A program made the translations under genes and the position numbers. The notes under the pieces are model-generated. The model was given only the letters and a program-made list of their open reading frames with translations. It was not told the DNA's origin and did no database searches. Positions 12,076 through 23,839 of a stretch of 64,000 nt of DNA are shown in pieces. Each line of letters opens with the position of its first letter. Position 1 is the first letter of the stretch. Origin of the DNA: Apiotrichum sp. Y4204 (taxonomy: Eukaryota; Basidiomycota; Tremellomycetes; Trichosporonales; Trichosporonaceae); NCBI GenBank assembly GCA_025531455.1, contig JAMYHL010000007.1:124001-188000 (forward strand), given 5' to 3'.

Positions 12076-13471
12076 CTTTGTTGTAGGCATATGATGTAGA
12101 ATATCTAACTGTACGATGCAACGTTGTGAAGGCGACAAGCGCAAAATCGAAGTGAGTTTGCTGGGATCGTCGGATCGTCGGATCGGCGAGGTGAGAAGCT
12201 GTCGATCGATACTTGGGGCCACTATCGGATCATCGGATCATCGGATCCGCGGACTAGAGGATCAGCGCCGATCGGTGGATCCGCCAGAACGTCGACGATG
12301 CCGATCTGCAGGGCCCCTAGACAGGGTTCTTGCTGCCAGGGTCCACAATTCTCGTACTTCTCATCTTCCAAAGTTCGCGGGGACGTTCTACAGACCCAGT
12401 CCAGATCTCACGGCTCGCGCAGACGAGAGAACGCGCTTACGAAGAACAGCAGCAGTGCAGCAGCACTCCGGGAACAGCTGCAAAGCGGTATCGGTTCCTC
12501 AAGCTTGTCCGAGATCTGCCTAACCAACCACACACCGTCCTGTGATCCTGTGTTCACGACACGCTAGGCTGGAAACGAACGACCCCCGCGACCACCACCA
12601 CAACACCGGCCCTTTGCAGTAACCAAACACAGAATACAGGTATCAGGGAGGCATCTATTCCAACCAGATCTCGGGTCTCTCTCTGGTGGCCCAAAGTCCT
12701 TGTTATCCCTTGTTGTCGCGTATTGGACTCATCCTGGACCAGCGGGGACAGGAACCTGACCAGAAACTCCAGGAGAAGCGCTAGCCCGGCCGCGCCGGTT
12801 GCGAGGTCCCGAGCGTTGCGCGTTGCGAAACGCGCGGGGGCGCGTGAAAGAGCACTGAGCCTCGCGCCGCCTCGCGCTCCTCGCGCGCGTCGCGGCATCG
12901 CGTGCGTCGACCACGTTACCACGTAAATGACGAAAGGCGCCCCTCGCGGGGCCCTCGCGTCGGTTTCACGACGCGGCTAACGTTTTTGGACAGCGACAAC
13001 CGATGGCCAACGGCAAGCTTGTGGATCGCGATTGGAGACGACGATTTCCTTGCTCCTGGCTCTGGGTTTGAAACAGTTTGGGAGCTCGACTTTGACCAAG
13101 GCAAGGACTCGACAAGGACGAGTTCAGAGCATACTGGCACACCAGACAGGAACGATGCAAGCGTGTAGGAGTCGTACCTCACACAGATACAGGAACCGCG
13201 ACCCCGCGACAAGGCTCCCTCCAGATGTCAACGGATCCCGCACTGACCCATCTCCAAGAGCATTCACAACAACATTGGCTCTTGTTTTCCACTCAGGCAA
13301 GGCAGACACGGCATCTCCATGATGGCTTCCGTAGGGTTAAATATCGAGAGGTGTCGGGTCTCCCCAGATCCTGTTCTTTAGTCGATCTTCTCTTATCTTC
13401 CCAGTCACTTTTACTCCATTTACTCCGCTAGCCTTTCCTTGCGACAAACACCTTGCACTATCTCATCAGCA
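12076..13471. other. Gene-free interval upstream of the aspartic protease
   Basis: No coding frame here has protein-like composition or splice support. The left part (12165-12250) carries short direct repeats of the GGATCGTC and GGATCATC type. The right end (about 13330-13470) looks like the protease promoter and leader: a TTAAATAT element near 13336, then a C/T-rich run of TCTTC and TTTACTCC motifs up to the start codon. Confidence 0.6.
12165..12250. repeat. Short degenerate GGATCRTC direct repeats
   Basis: Near 12170 the sequence repeats GGATCGTC twice then GGATCGGC; near 12230 it repeats GGATCATC twice then GGATCCGC. The same 8-base core with single changes therefore appears in two clusters about 55 bases apart. 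No function is evident. Confidence 0.6.
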
Positions 13472-15057
13472 ATGCTGACGTCTGTGTTGCTGTCTACCGT
13501 GGCGCTGTGGGCGACGGGGACTACCGCCGTCCCAACGACAACCATCAAACGAGGACCAGTCCATGTCCCTCTCTTCAGGAGGCAGGTCCCACCCAGCTCC
13601 TTTGGGAAGCGGGCGGGGAACACGTTTGGGTTCGTACAGGTTACCATACGTTTACTGATCCCACCAGCGTTCAAGCCGACGACATGGGAGTTGGAACGTA
13701 TGCAACGATCCAGATTGGGTGTGTATTCAATGACCCGTGCCGAGTGTGAACAGGCAAGCTAACGAGTAGGACGCCGCCACAGAATCTGACTGTCCAGCTT
13801 GACACCGGCTCGAACAAACTGGTTGTCCCCGGCAAAGCTTGTTCCGCAGAGCAGTGCAATGTGGAGCGAGGAGCGTACCACCCCGACAAGTCTTCGACAT
13901 ATGATAACTACGGCGCAGAAATGAGCCAGACGTATGCCGATGACACCTCGTTCAACGGGTCATGGGTTACAGACATTGTCTCTTTCGGAGGCTACAACGT
14001 CAACTACACATTCGGCATGATTGAAACTGCCTCGACTACAGTCGACGATAAAAGTCACGGTATTCTGGGCCTTGGGTGGGATTCGGACGCGGATGTTTCC
14101 TACTCTTTGCCGTACGACATGTCCCAGGGCTTGTGGGACGACAAGCAGTTTGGGCTCTACCTAGGCCGTGTTCCCTACTACGAATCGGATGACAAGATGT
14201 GGGACATCAGTCAGTTGACCCTCAAGTGAGTGTCTCGCTGTCATCAGTTGGAGACGATCGTGCTAATGCCCGTCTAGTGGAGTTGACAAGACCAAGTTTG
14301 ATGGCGAACTTTCATACGCCAAACTCGTCGTGAAAAATGAATGGACCACCCAACTTGACGGAGTGCAAGTCGGCGACAAGGTAGTGGTCCCGACCATGGC
14401 TGAAGCCGAGGCCCTTGTCGATACGGGTACCAGCAGTATCTGGGGACCTAAGGATGCGGTGGATGCAATCTATGCCGAATTGCCGGGAGCATACAGCATG
14501 GGTGATTCCTGGTATGCCCCCTGCGACTCCAACCTCACCATCACTTTCACCATTGCTGGGCGCCCTATCCAAGTTCCTTGGATCGACATTAGTGGGAGCA
14601 TGGGAAACGGTACATGCTACACCTTTCTCAAATCCAACAAGCCAGACGAGGACGGTCTGGTAAAGTAAGTGGGAAATTAAGAGACCGTGTCGGCTGACCG
14701 TTAAGAACACGGTGGATCATCGGCGCGGTGGCCATGCACAGCAATTACTGGGCATTCCGCTACGATCCTCCCTCTATTGGTGTCGCACCCCTCAAGGCAG
14801 AGTTCAATACCCCGGCCAAATACCATCTGGGTGCAGGTCCTGCTAAAGCCGACCCCTCGGCCGTTGCCCCAATGCCGACATCTGAAGCCCCCCCGGTCGT
14901 TCCCGAGCAGGCAACAACCACTGTGTCCAAGGTCCAACACCCACCAGTCACAGACCCTGTGAATGCGAAGCCTAACCAGAACGGCGCACTCCCAGCGATG
15001 CGCACGTCCGCCAGTGTGGTTGTGGGCACTGTTCTCGCTCTTGCCCTCCTCATCTAG
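13472..15057 (+). CDS. Secreted, probably GPI-anchored pepsin-family aspartic protease (yapsin-like)
   Basis: Exons are 13472..13623, 13668..13718, 13770..14225, 14278..14664 and 14706..15057, giving 465 aa. The start beginning MLTSVLLSTVALWATG gives a clean signal peptide; an upstream in-frame ATG at 13439 is less likely. Introns are 44, 51, 52 and 41 nt; the first (donor GTTTGG, chosen because it alone keeps the frame) is the weakest. Residues about 28-50 look like a propeptide. The mature enzyme has both catalytic motifs: DTGS near 79, after IGTPPQNLTVQL, and DTGTSSIWG near 267, plus WIIGAVAMHSNYWAF before the end of the fold. A Pro/Ala/Thr-rich stalk and a hydrophobic C-terminus (VVVGTVLALALLI) suggest a GPI signal. 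It probably processes or sheds surface proteins; this is inferred from family. The + side neighbour is a 4.6 kb gene-free stretch. Confidence 0.87.
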
Positions 15058-18000
15058 CCCGGGCACCTCATCTAGCAACATAGTACCTTCTTACTATTCC
15101 TCTTCCTCAAGGACGATGGGAGGATAGCTCTTGTAAAATTGACCCATAATGCGAAAAATATTGACCTCACAATGTCCTGTCTTAAGCCAGTTTGTCAGGG
15201 CTTGAGATTTTATCTGTCATTCCCGGCAAAGTGATCAAAGCAGAGACGGGCAGAGTCAGAATTGTCAACAATCTGGGGGATACTGGAAAACCGCTTACTG
15301 TGGTGCATGGGGATGAGGATGTACGGATGTCAACAAGTAACCGCTGTTCGCGTACCTCGCCAGACCGCCATGCGGATCCGATACTTGCCGATCTGATACC
15401 TGAGATTGCATTCCAGGATCCCGAGGTATGTGTAGAGTCGTGGTTTGAGGTCTGACGCCAGGTGGTGGATGGCAGATAGCTCACGGTCCATGGCCGCCCG
15501 CTCACTCGTACACTCGTCCACTGCCGGACAAAGCCATTGCCGCGGTGTCGCCGCAAAGCGGGTGACACATGTCCAGCGTCCTAGATCTGGTCTCCGTGCG
15601 TGGCTGGGCAGCTGGTTCCGCTATTGTCCTCTGCACTACTATCCGTATCGCCTCACAGCCACATGCCTCGCTCCACATGCCAGCCAGTACCATAGCACCC
15701 TAGCTGTCTTGGTCGCAGCAAGACATCCCGCTCGGCAGGCTCATGCCGACCGCGACCTGCCGCACGAGTCGTGAGGGATGTTTTGAACACGGTGTGCCAT
15801 TCCGGGACGGGCATGAGTGTGGAGATACTTCCGAAACTGTTTCAGCCACTGCACAACACCCTACGCGAAGATGAGGTATGCGACGTATTGAGATGGGCAC
15901 ATGTCAGCGTCAGATTGGGTCGGAGTGTAGGCTGAAATGCAGAATAGCCAGAATATCCAGAACATGTGCCCGCAAGGAGTCCGGATCCTCCGGATGATGC
16001 AAGAGCGCGACACATGGCCGACACGGATGTCATGGGATGACCTCATGTCATTGCGGAATGTATAAACGTGTGTGCTTGACGATAGTGTCAAATGATCAGA
16101 TGCTTAATGGGCGATAAGCGACAGTGTCCGAGCCGTCAAGGGCCAAGTAACCGATGCATGGTGGGTTTGTCTGGCCACACCAGCATACAAGCTCGACGAG
16201 TGGGTCAATGGCCTGGACACACTAGCTCGACGATCGACAAGTGGGTCAGTGGACGCAAGTGGGTCGCGGACAGGTCTCAGTGGGACAATTCGCTAGGTGC
16301 AGCGCGTGCTCACGGCACCAGCGCCAGAGTCGCGATTCGGACTGGGTTCGGTGCAGATTGCCACCCTTGGCCACCGAGGTGGCGGCCACCGCCACCGGTC
16401 CGCCAGCGGCTACTGCCGGCTGTTGTGTGCAGGATTCCGCCACAAAGCTCGTGAATTGGAAGCGATTCGCCACGCTTGTACCTGCGCACTTGCGTGCTGC
16501 ATGCACGCTTGCACACGCTTTTTTGAGAAGGTTAAGGGAGGTAGATAACCGGGCGGCCCGGGCCGTTCGAGGCCAGGCCCGACGCCACGCATTTGATCTT
16601 GTCGCTTCTACTGTGCTGTGCATCGCCGCATCCAGGACCAGCAGGTAGGGGGTGGCTGCATGCAACTTTCAGCTTGGAGAAGGTGTTGAGCCGACCGAAA
16701 CGCCACATTCTCGGGGTGTCTCGGCGGGCGAACAATGGTGACTGGCGAACAAAGGAGCCCTCGACGGTTCTGATGGTACAAGTTCCGTCACAGGACCGAG
16801 CGTGCGGAACGTGAACTACCACCGCAACGTCGGTCAGACCGCGGTTGACTCACTTGATCATCTGGAACCGATCTGCGACCAGGGCTGTAACCTGTCTCGT
16901 GGATCGCGGAATGTGGGATGCGCAGGCCTGGAAAACGCAGCGTGGAAAAAATGGGAGAGCAAAGGTACCTGTTCGGTCGTACGGTCGAGGATCGAGGAAA
17001 TGCAAGCAACACACACAATCAACAAATCGCTCATTCGCTCAGCGCTCGAGCGCCCAGCCGGCCACCCAGGCGGCTGATATTCGATTGGGAGGATTGGGGA
17101 TTCTGAATCAGTTGACCACACAGTGTGATATTGTTATATTGTGGCAGCTGCGACAGGTCGCAGTGGCGCCACCTGGCCGCTCCGAGACCGCGGCGAGTCA
17201 CCGAGTCCAGAACGGCCAGAATTAATTCGGGTAACGGATATGCAACAACGCGCATGCAAGAGAACAATGAAAAAAAAACTCATCCCACAAATGCGGCAAT
17301 GATTTGCACATGTCGGGTCTGGACATGTAGATGGATACGACGCGGGAAGCTCCATGCTCCTTGGCTCCATGGCTCCACACGGCACGCGCCACAGTAGTAT
17401 GCACATGTGCATAAGGATGCGAGCGCGCGCGTGATGTAAGCGACTCGCAATCTCCCAATCTCGCATCCCAATGCATATGGTGCCAATTCACATGTCCGTG
17501 TCGGTGTTGGCTTACGTGCTGATTGGCTGCAGATCCGCTCCGAGATCCACGCTGATACCGAGCGCTAGTGCGGTATAGCGTCGTGCTCGGGGATCGACAT
17601 GCCTTGTGCAGACCCTGACGGGCATGACAGGTTTGTCGCCTCGCTTGTGCACATGTCTGGGGCCACGGGCATCGTCGAGTCGCATGATCGTATGCTCGCG
17701 CGAGTAGCGAACATCGGGTGCCCCAATTGGACTCTGGTCGGAGCTCATATGACTACCCGACAGGAGACCCAGAACAGTCTGCGGGAGGCGGCTGCGAGAG
17801 GCACATGTACAGTACAGCATCGAAACTGTAAGGTACCCCCCAGTAGCCGATAACCTTGTTTCTATTGTTCCTCTGCTAGCTCGGTTTGCATATCTCGAAA
17901 AGTGCGGGGCTGGCTGGTGCCTGCTCCAATCAGACATGTGATGGCGGGCAAACGACGACATTCTGGATTGGGGATCTGCTGCTTGGCTTTCTGGTGATAA

Positions 18001-19686
18001 TCTCGTGTGCACGCGTGTTCTCTGCTAAGTTGGCGTTATTTCTGTGCAACAGGTCACCACTCCCGATCAGATGCCACAGTAAATGACTCGCAATGACGTA
18101 TCAAAGCCCCTCGGGCCCGTCACAACATTCCGCTGTTTTCCTACTTCCTAGTTGTCCCATGAGATGCCATTACCGAGCCTCCGAATGACGGGCCAGGCTG
18201 CACGCCGACGTGCCTCACGGACAAAGCACTGACCCTCATGCCTGCAGGGACTGTTGCAGTTTTGCGGTATGTAGATTCGAGTATCAACAGGGAACTCGGC
18301 GGCTACTCCACTTCTGGGTACACCACTTGTGCGCCTCGATCACATCTGCGTCGTAGCTGCGATTCCACCCCACACACACCCAACACATCCTGCATTCCGG
18401 TGACGTCGCGCAATCACCACCAAGCACCCCCAGCACCACATCCGGAACAATTCCAGGAGGCCAGTCCAAACCCTCACAGATCCACAGACCCACAGACCCA
18501 CTGGCCCGCCGTCACGCAGTCGCGTTCCCGGCCCGCAGACCATGGAATCTGCGAATATGGACCGAGTCGCGACCGGCCGGCATAGTGGGGTGACGAGGCG
18601 CGCCGGCTGCGACGGGGGAAGCGTCCACTCCCCAACAAACGCCGCTAACAATAGGGACACAGTGGGGTGATCGGGATCCATGATGCATGATGATCCATGA
18701 TCGCCGTTGTCTGGTCGCCGTCTCACACAACCACATCCCATCAACTCGCACAGCTCGCACAACTCGCCTGACACCCGCGCTCGCGCCTTCGTCTCCGTGT
18801 CTCAACCAACGTTCCCAGGTTTCGTCGCCCTTCCGCGGCAAGCTCGCACCCCTGCACGCCTGCGCGTCGCCTTGCACGCTAGCACCCCATGCTGCGCTCA
18901 GGTACATGCACACTGTGCATGCCGCATGGAGAGGAGCTGGAGCGTCCCGGCCATTCTGGAGCCCGAGGCGGAGCGCAGTGGAGCGCTGCGGCGGAATGTT
19001 TCGGCAACGCGGCAACCAACTAGCGTTCGCGGATGCGACGCTGTTTCGACGCCGAGACCGAGCATTGGATGACGGACGAGGCACTATCAACCATGGAGAC
19101 ACGATAGTTTGTTGAATACCACTGATTGGAAAACGTATTCCCAGTAATAAAAAACAAAAACCAAAAAGCTACAAAATCCGATTAACAGGGAGAAAAAATG
19201 CAGAGACGTCGGCCAGTGGTGGGGCGATGGAGCGCGTCTCCGTTCCACATGAGGAAGCGGGAATTACAGCCAGGCGCATAGATCGGTGCACCTCTGGCGA
19301 GTGTAAATCTCATATGCATTGGATTTGGGGACGTTGTGTACAGAGACAATATTTGCGTGATACAGCTATCTAACGACCATGCTCTACGATAAGCAACAAG
19401 ATGCGCGCTATAGTGAGATATGAGCGAAATTATGTATGACATTGTGAGGCGGAAGAGATGGGGCTTCGAACTCGACCCCTTGACTGGTACGCTGGCGACA
19501 AATATGAGGTGATGACGGCAGGGTTCAGAGCAATGCTGGATGGTGTGTCTAAAAGTCGCGTGTGTCTAAACGACAACGCTTGAGTGATAATGCACATGCA
19601 CAAGGCAAGAAAATGGCGAGGAGATGTCGTCTATCGTCGTCGTGTCATCAGAATGTGGGAGAGTGTTGCTGCGAACTGCACGCAGA
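15058..19686. other. Gene-free 4.6 kb interval
   Basis: It lies between the convergent ends of the aspartic protease and the 20 kb gene. No frame here shows family-like sequence, codon periodicity or usable splice joins; the longest frames (about 130-200 codons, for example on the minus strand at 18512-19102) have random-looking Arg/Ser/Cys-rich composition. A short degenerate repeat sits at 16192-16285. The stretch 19137-19200 is A-rich. It could hold non-coding RNA or decayed mobile DNA, but the sequence alone gives no positive sign of either. Confidence 0.55.
16192..16285. repeat. Degenerate AAGTGGGTCAGTGG repeat
   Basis: Three to four imperfect copies of a GCTCGACGA...AGTGGGTCARTGG unit follow one another (GAGTGGGTCAATGG, AAGTGGGTCAGTGG, AAGTGGGTCGCGG, then CTCAGTGGG). 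Spacing is irregular at 16-33 bases. Confidence 0.5.
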
Positions 19687-20373
19687 TTACGGCGGAGGGC
19701 AAGAGACGGCAGGAGGGGGCGGTGAACGCTCGCCGTCCGACAACAAAAGATTCGATACGTGGGGACGTGAGGGGGCAAAGTCTACAAAGTGATCACGATC
19801 ACTCTCAGGGGCAGCTGGGAAGGACTTTGCAGAGAGGGCTGAGGGCGAAAGGGACGTCGCCTTAAGGGAATGGGGCGAGCGCTTCAACACTGGTGACCGT
19901 GTCATGACGGGCGGGGGAGTTGCGAGCGGTAGTCTCCGTGCCTCGGCGGCGCTCTGATCGAGCTTAGCAAAGTACTCGGCGAGCCCGTCGAGGTTGACGG
20001 TCTGCTTCCTCGTGGACATGTCCTTGACAAAGTCGATGGCCGCCGATGCGTAGAAGGATGGCAGGTTGTCGAGGAACTTGCGGAGAGCGACATTCATGTC
20101 GTCTGGTGAGGGGTTCTCGCCAATCTCATCGCGCAGCTGCACAAAGGCATCCCGCCAGCGCCCAGAGGGGTCGCTGTTTGTGGAGCGGATACTGCTTGTG
20201 CTTGCGATGCTGTACCCGCGGGGTCGCCGGGGTTCAGAGTAATACGATCTTGCTGGACTTGCTGAGCGAATGTCGTCGAGATCGTTGCCGCTGCGGCCCC
20301 CTGTTCCGGAGCTGGAGCCGGAACCGGAACTGGAGCGCGGCGGTCGTACACCGTCTCGGCCAGAGATGGTCAT
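19687..20373 (-). CDS. Uncharacterised protein with one compact conserved-looking core
   Basis: I do not recognise this gene. The frame is open on the minus strand from 20682 to the stop at 19687. The only in-frame ATG upstream of the folded core is at 20373, giving 228 aa. Residues 1-65 are Ser/Gly/Arg-rich and disordered. Residues about 66-140 look like a small helical domain, starting GRWRDAFVQLRDEIG and including LRKFLDNLPSFYASAAIDFV and VNLDGLAEYFAKLD. The last 80 residues are Ser/Pro-rich with SPVLKRSP-type sites and end in PPP. The 91 open codons ahead of the ATG are also Ser/Thr/Pro-rich and could be translated from a near-cognate start or joined to an unseen upstream exon. Location and function are unknown. 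A very long leader region precedes it. Confidence 0.6.
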   Translation of the reverse strand: MTISGRDGVRPPRSSSGSGSSSGTGGRSGNDLDDIRSASPARSYYSEPRRPRGYSIASTSSIRSTNSDPSGRWRDAFVQLRDEIGENPSPDDMNVALRKFLDNLPSFYASAAIDFVKDMSTRKQTVNLDGLAEYFAKLDQSAAEARRLPLATPPPVMTRSPVLKRSPHSLKATSLSPSALSAKSFPAAPESDRDHFVDFAPSRPHVSNLLLSDGERSPPPPAVSCPPP

Positions 20374-21274
20374 TGTAGGGCTCGAGGGAGTCGTCGAGCC
20401 GCGAAAGGCTGGACGGCGGTACGGACTGTCCCTGGCAGACGAAGTTCGAAGGGAGTTGTAGGCTTTGCGAGACTCGGTGAATCCCTCGGTGGAAGGGAGG
20501 GGCCACACAGAGATGGATACAGCCGTGCGCGACACCGTGGCTGAGCTAGGAGTGGGTGAGGGGAGGCGAGTGGTGGGGGTAATTGGTGACGGCTGCGTAG
20601 TGTTGAACACAGTGTCACTGATGGTGATGGTAGTAACTGGTCGCAAGAGAGTGGGGACCTGGCGGAGGGGCCTGATGTCGAGCTACCGTTGGCTGATGGC
20701 TTACGTGGTGAGCCGGAGAGGGTTGACCCAGGGCGCTGGCGACTGGAATTGATCAATAGGTGGTCGTCCGCGCTATCCGAAGTGTGATTGTCCAAACAAA
20801 TCGAACGGGTGGGAGAATGTGCAGAATGTATGCTTGTCGATCTGTGGGGAGTGTGTGGGAGTGTGTATGTATGTATGCGATGAGGTGTGCAGGGCGTGCA
20901 ATGGGAGTGTTGAAGAAGACGAAAGCGATCTGGCGAGGGTGGCGCTTTGAAGGCGTTCAAAAGTCTCACCTGTATATACCTGAGATGGAGGTGGCCGAGG
21001 TGTGCGCTATGAGCTACAAGAAAGAGAGAGGACACAGGGGCAGGAGGACAAGGCAGGCAAACAGGGACTGCAGAAGGCACCACCAGTTGGTTAAAATTCG
21101 ACCGACCTGGAGCGGGGGAGGCGGCTTACAACCACTTTGTTTCTTTTGTGCAGGTGTGTCTTGGCCGGCTTATGGGATCCACAACGATGGGGGGTTACGG
21201 TATTTGAGTGATTGGCAAGGACTGTCGATCCTCTGTTCTGCCCAATAAGTCTAAAAAGACCTTTTTGGCTTGGA
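20374..21274 (-). promoter_or_regulatory. ATG-free, pyrimidine-rich leader/promoter of the 20 kb gene
   Basis: Reading the minus strand, there is no ATG in any frame between 21274 and 20374; I checked this line by line as the absence of CAT on the plus strand. The minus strand is C/T-rich with CA and TACATA runs (the + strand shows GTGTG and ATGTATGTATG near 20850-20880). A TATATAC element on the minus strand near 20971-20979 could be a TATA box, which would give a leader of more than 500 nt. A good GTAAGC donor near 20704 and CAG acceptors downstream mean a leader intron is possible. Confidence 0.6.
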
Positions 21275-23686
21275 CATGTGTCCAGGTACAGCTAAGGCGG
21301 ATGTACGTTTGCGGCGCAGACTTTGATGTCACGGCCGCGGAGCAGAGGAATGGAAGCGAGAGGGGGGAGGGAGGGATGGTGTGGTGACGGAGGAGAAGAA
21401 AGGTTGTTGGCGGTAGGGTGTGGTGGGTTGTGGAGTGGGGTGCGAGACGAGAGGAGACGAGACCGACAGGTCCCAAATAGGACAGGCCAAGACAGGAGGG
21501 GAAAGCAAGGCCGAATTGCGGGTTACTACCGCCGGACGACGTGGAGTAGAGCCTTCGGAGTAAGGCCGGCCGGCGGGGCGAGAGGGAGGGACGGTGGTGG
21601 TGATAAGGCCGACGCCGGCAGGGCCGAGGACGAGAAGAGTGATGCGCCAAGGGCGTCGGGCCCCGGTAAGCTAAAGGCGGAATGTGGGAGTTCGGAAAGG
21701 GGGCAGATGAGGAGGGGGTGTGGAATCCAAATCGCGATCAGAGCGACGCGCGCGCCGCATATGCACCGCCGAGTCGGGCAACGTGGTGACTGCGGAGAAA
21801 TGATAAGCCTCGAGCCCGAGCGCGGCGCGGACGACGGGTGGGTTGGGTCGGCGCGTGCGTGCGTGGGTGTGGTGCCCAGGGTCAAAGGGCTCGAAGCTTG
21901 TCGTAAGCCTGCCAAGTTGCCGTAGCCTCCGTCGATAGTGGAGCGCGAGGAATGGAGAGCTACCGGCCGCGCAACCGTGGGTGGAGCGGACACGGGGGTG
22001 GAACGGAGACCGGGGTACGGAGGAGCACCGAGGCAAGGAAGTGAGGTAAACAAACAGGGAGGACTTCTGGACTGCAAAAGGGATCAGGACCAGGATAAGG
22101 ACGAGGTGCCAAAAAGGCTAAAAATGAATAACAGTTGTGCGGGAGCATGGCCCTAGGGAGAGCTTAACGAGAGGACAAGGATCTATAATGTTGCGGCAAC
22201 GGCAACGACCTAGGGGGAGATAAAGAGGGGGGTAATTCGCTGCAATGGCTAAATACAACTCGGAGCAGAGTCTGATCACAATCGGTAGTTGCTCCGGCTA
22301 TTGCCAGCTGCGACGACAGCCAGAATGAATCGGGTATAGCGATTCTCGGTCATGCGGGAGGCAACGTTCGTTCTCCGGACAACGAACCCGCCTCGGGGCT
22401 GGGGCTCGAGCAGTAAGAACAACATCCCGCAGGCCGAGTGCTCGTTGTCATGCTCTTCGCATTTTGAATGCATGCATTGGCCCCAGAAGGAGCTTTGAGT
22501 TTGTGGTTGATGCCACCATAATCCGGCGTCGCCGCCACGAGGGGAACCGCAGGAATAATCGACGCTGGAGCTCATTCCCTGGAAACGGTCCTGTTCCTAC
22601 CTGTGCACCCTACCTGCCTCGCAAGACTCTCGACAGGTGCTGCAACTCCTCTGGCCTCTCAGGTCTCTGACCCCTGCCTACGCGGTGACGCAAATTGCAG
22701 GATGTTTTTCCGTATCTGTCTTCCGACCGGCTACCTATCAGGCTTGTACTTCCTGCGCCATTTTCCTCTCTGTATTCCACAGCCTATTCACGTCCTGCAT
22801 GTGTGGCCAACGCGTATGTTGTTTGCTGTTTTCCCCAAGCATTTCTTCTTGTGCCTGTTGCTTTCATCGGTAGGGCGGGTTGTGGAGCCCATTTAGCCTC
22901 GGCACTAAGCACCTTGCCAATCTGGGCCTAAGTTTTATCAATCGGCCCTTGCCGACTGATTAAAATGGCAGCATGTCCCGCTAGTAGACTTTGAAACCCA
23001 ACACATCTGGCCAGACTGGCCATACTGAGGTCTACTAGTCGTGTAATCCGCCGCAGCTAATTACCCGACGGTGGCCCCCTACATGAACTACTTCGGCGAT
23101 TGAATCGATTGGGGTATATGGTTCTTGCGGTCCGAGTCCGGGCAATAGGAACCTCTATCGCTCTCCCACCACCCTCAGATGAATTTTTATTGTTTTAATC
23201 ATCTTTATGATTTATTGCACTCATTCTGCGGTGCTCCCTTGCCAATGTCAGGATCGCATCCTGAAAGGAGAGGCAAGTTCCGCTGTTGCATGGGCCTTTC
23301 ACCGTGGTGTCAAACATATTGGGACGGAGGAGTGGCTGTCCGCATCCATACACTACTTGCACAAATTGTGATGTGGCAGTGGCTATGAACGATCCAAGCG
23401 GTGACGCACGGAGCATGAAGCAAAGTCTGGAGCAGTCCGAAGTGTTACTGCGCGACCCACCCCGTGCCCTGCACCGTCACAACCCTCTCGCTCCTGAGTG
23501 AACGGCGACCCCGTCCCCGACGCGCGTACCGGACGCGGTGGCTTGGCGATACCCCCGCCCCGTCCGTCGCTCACGGCTTCCATTCGAGGGAAACCCATTG
23601 TTCTCAACGCCTAGGGCGGTGAATACTCCGAACTCCAGCACCGCGCACAGTCCTGTGTGTGTCCTACCAGGCGCGTCAGGCGCGGC

Positions 23687-23732
23687 TGGCTGATGTCAGC
23701 AACGGGCGCCCGCCGGTCAGCCACATCAGCCA
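23687..23732. repeat. Inverted repeat TGGCTGATGT
   Basis: Arms TGGCTGATGT at 23687-23696 and ACATCAGCCA at 23723-23732 are perfect reverse complements around a 26-base GC-rich centre that itself contains GGGCGCCC. A G-rich run follows directly. Confidence 0.7.
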
Positions 23733-23823
23733 TCGCGGGGGGGGGAAGGGGGGGAAGGGGTCGCCACACTAGTCTGAGATGGTGTCATCCAATCCCCGTC
23801 CTGATGTCAGGTGTGTGACCTGG

Positions 23824-23839
23824 TGGCTCACGTGAGCCA
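23824..23839. repeat. 16-bp perfect palindrome centred on CACGTG
   Basis: TGGCTCACGTGAGCCA reads the same on both strands and is centred on an E-box (CACGTG), the core site of many fungal bHLH factors. It lies 85 bp after the inverted repeat at 23687-23732. Confidence 0.75.

Noticed and set aside
18512..19102. 196-codon minus-strand frame
   Set aside because: Composition is random-like and it overlaps equally long frames on the other strand; no family resemblance.
19440..19500. Second tRNA-like box B (AGTTCGAAGCC) on the minus strand
   Set aside because: The T-stem does not form and no D-arm or anticodon arm can be placed.
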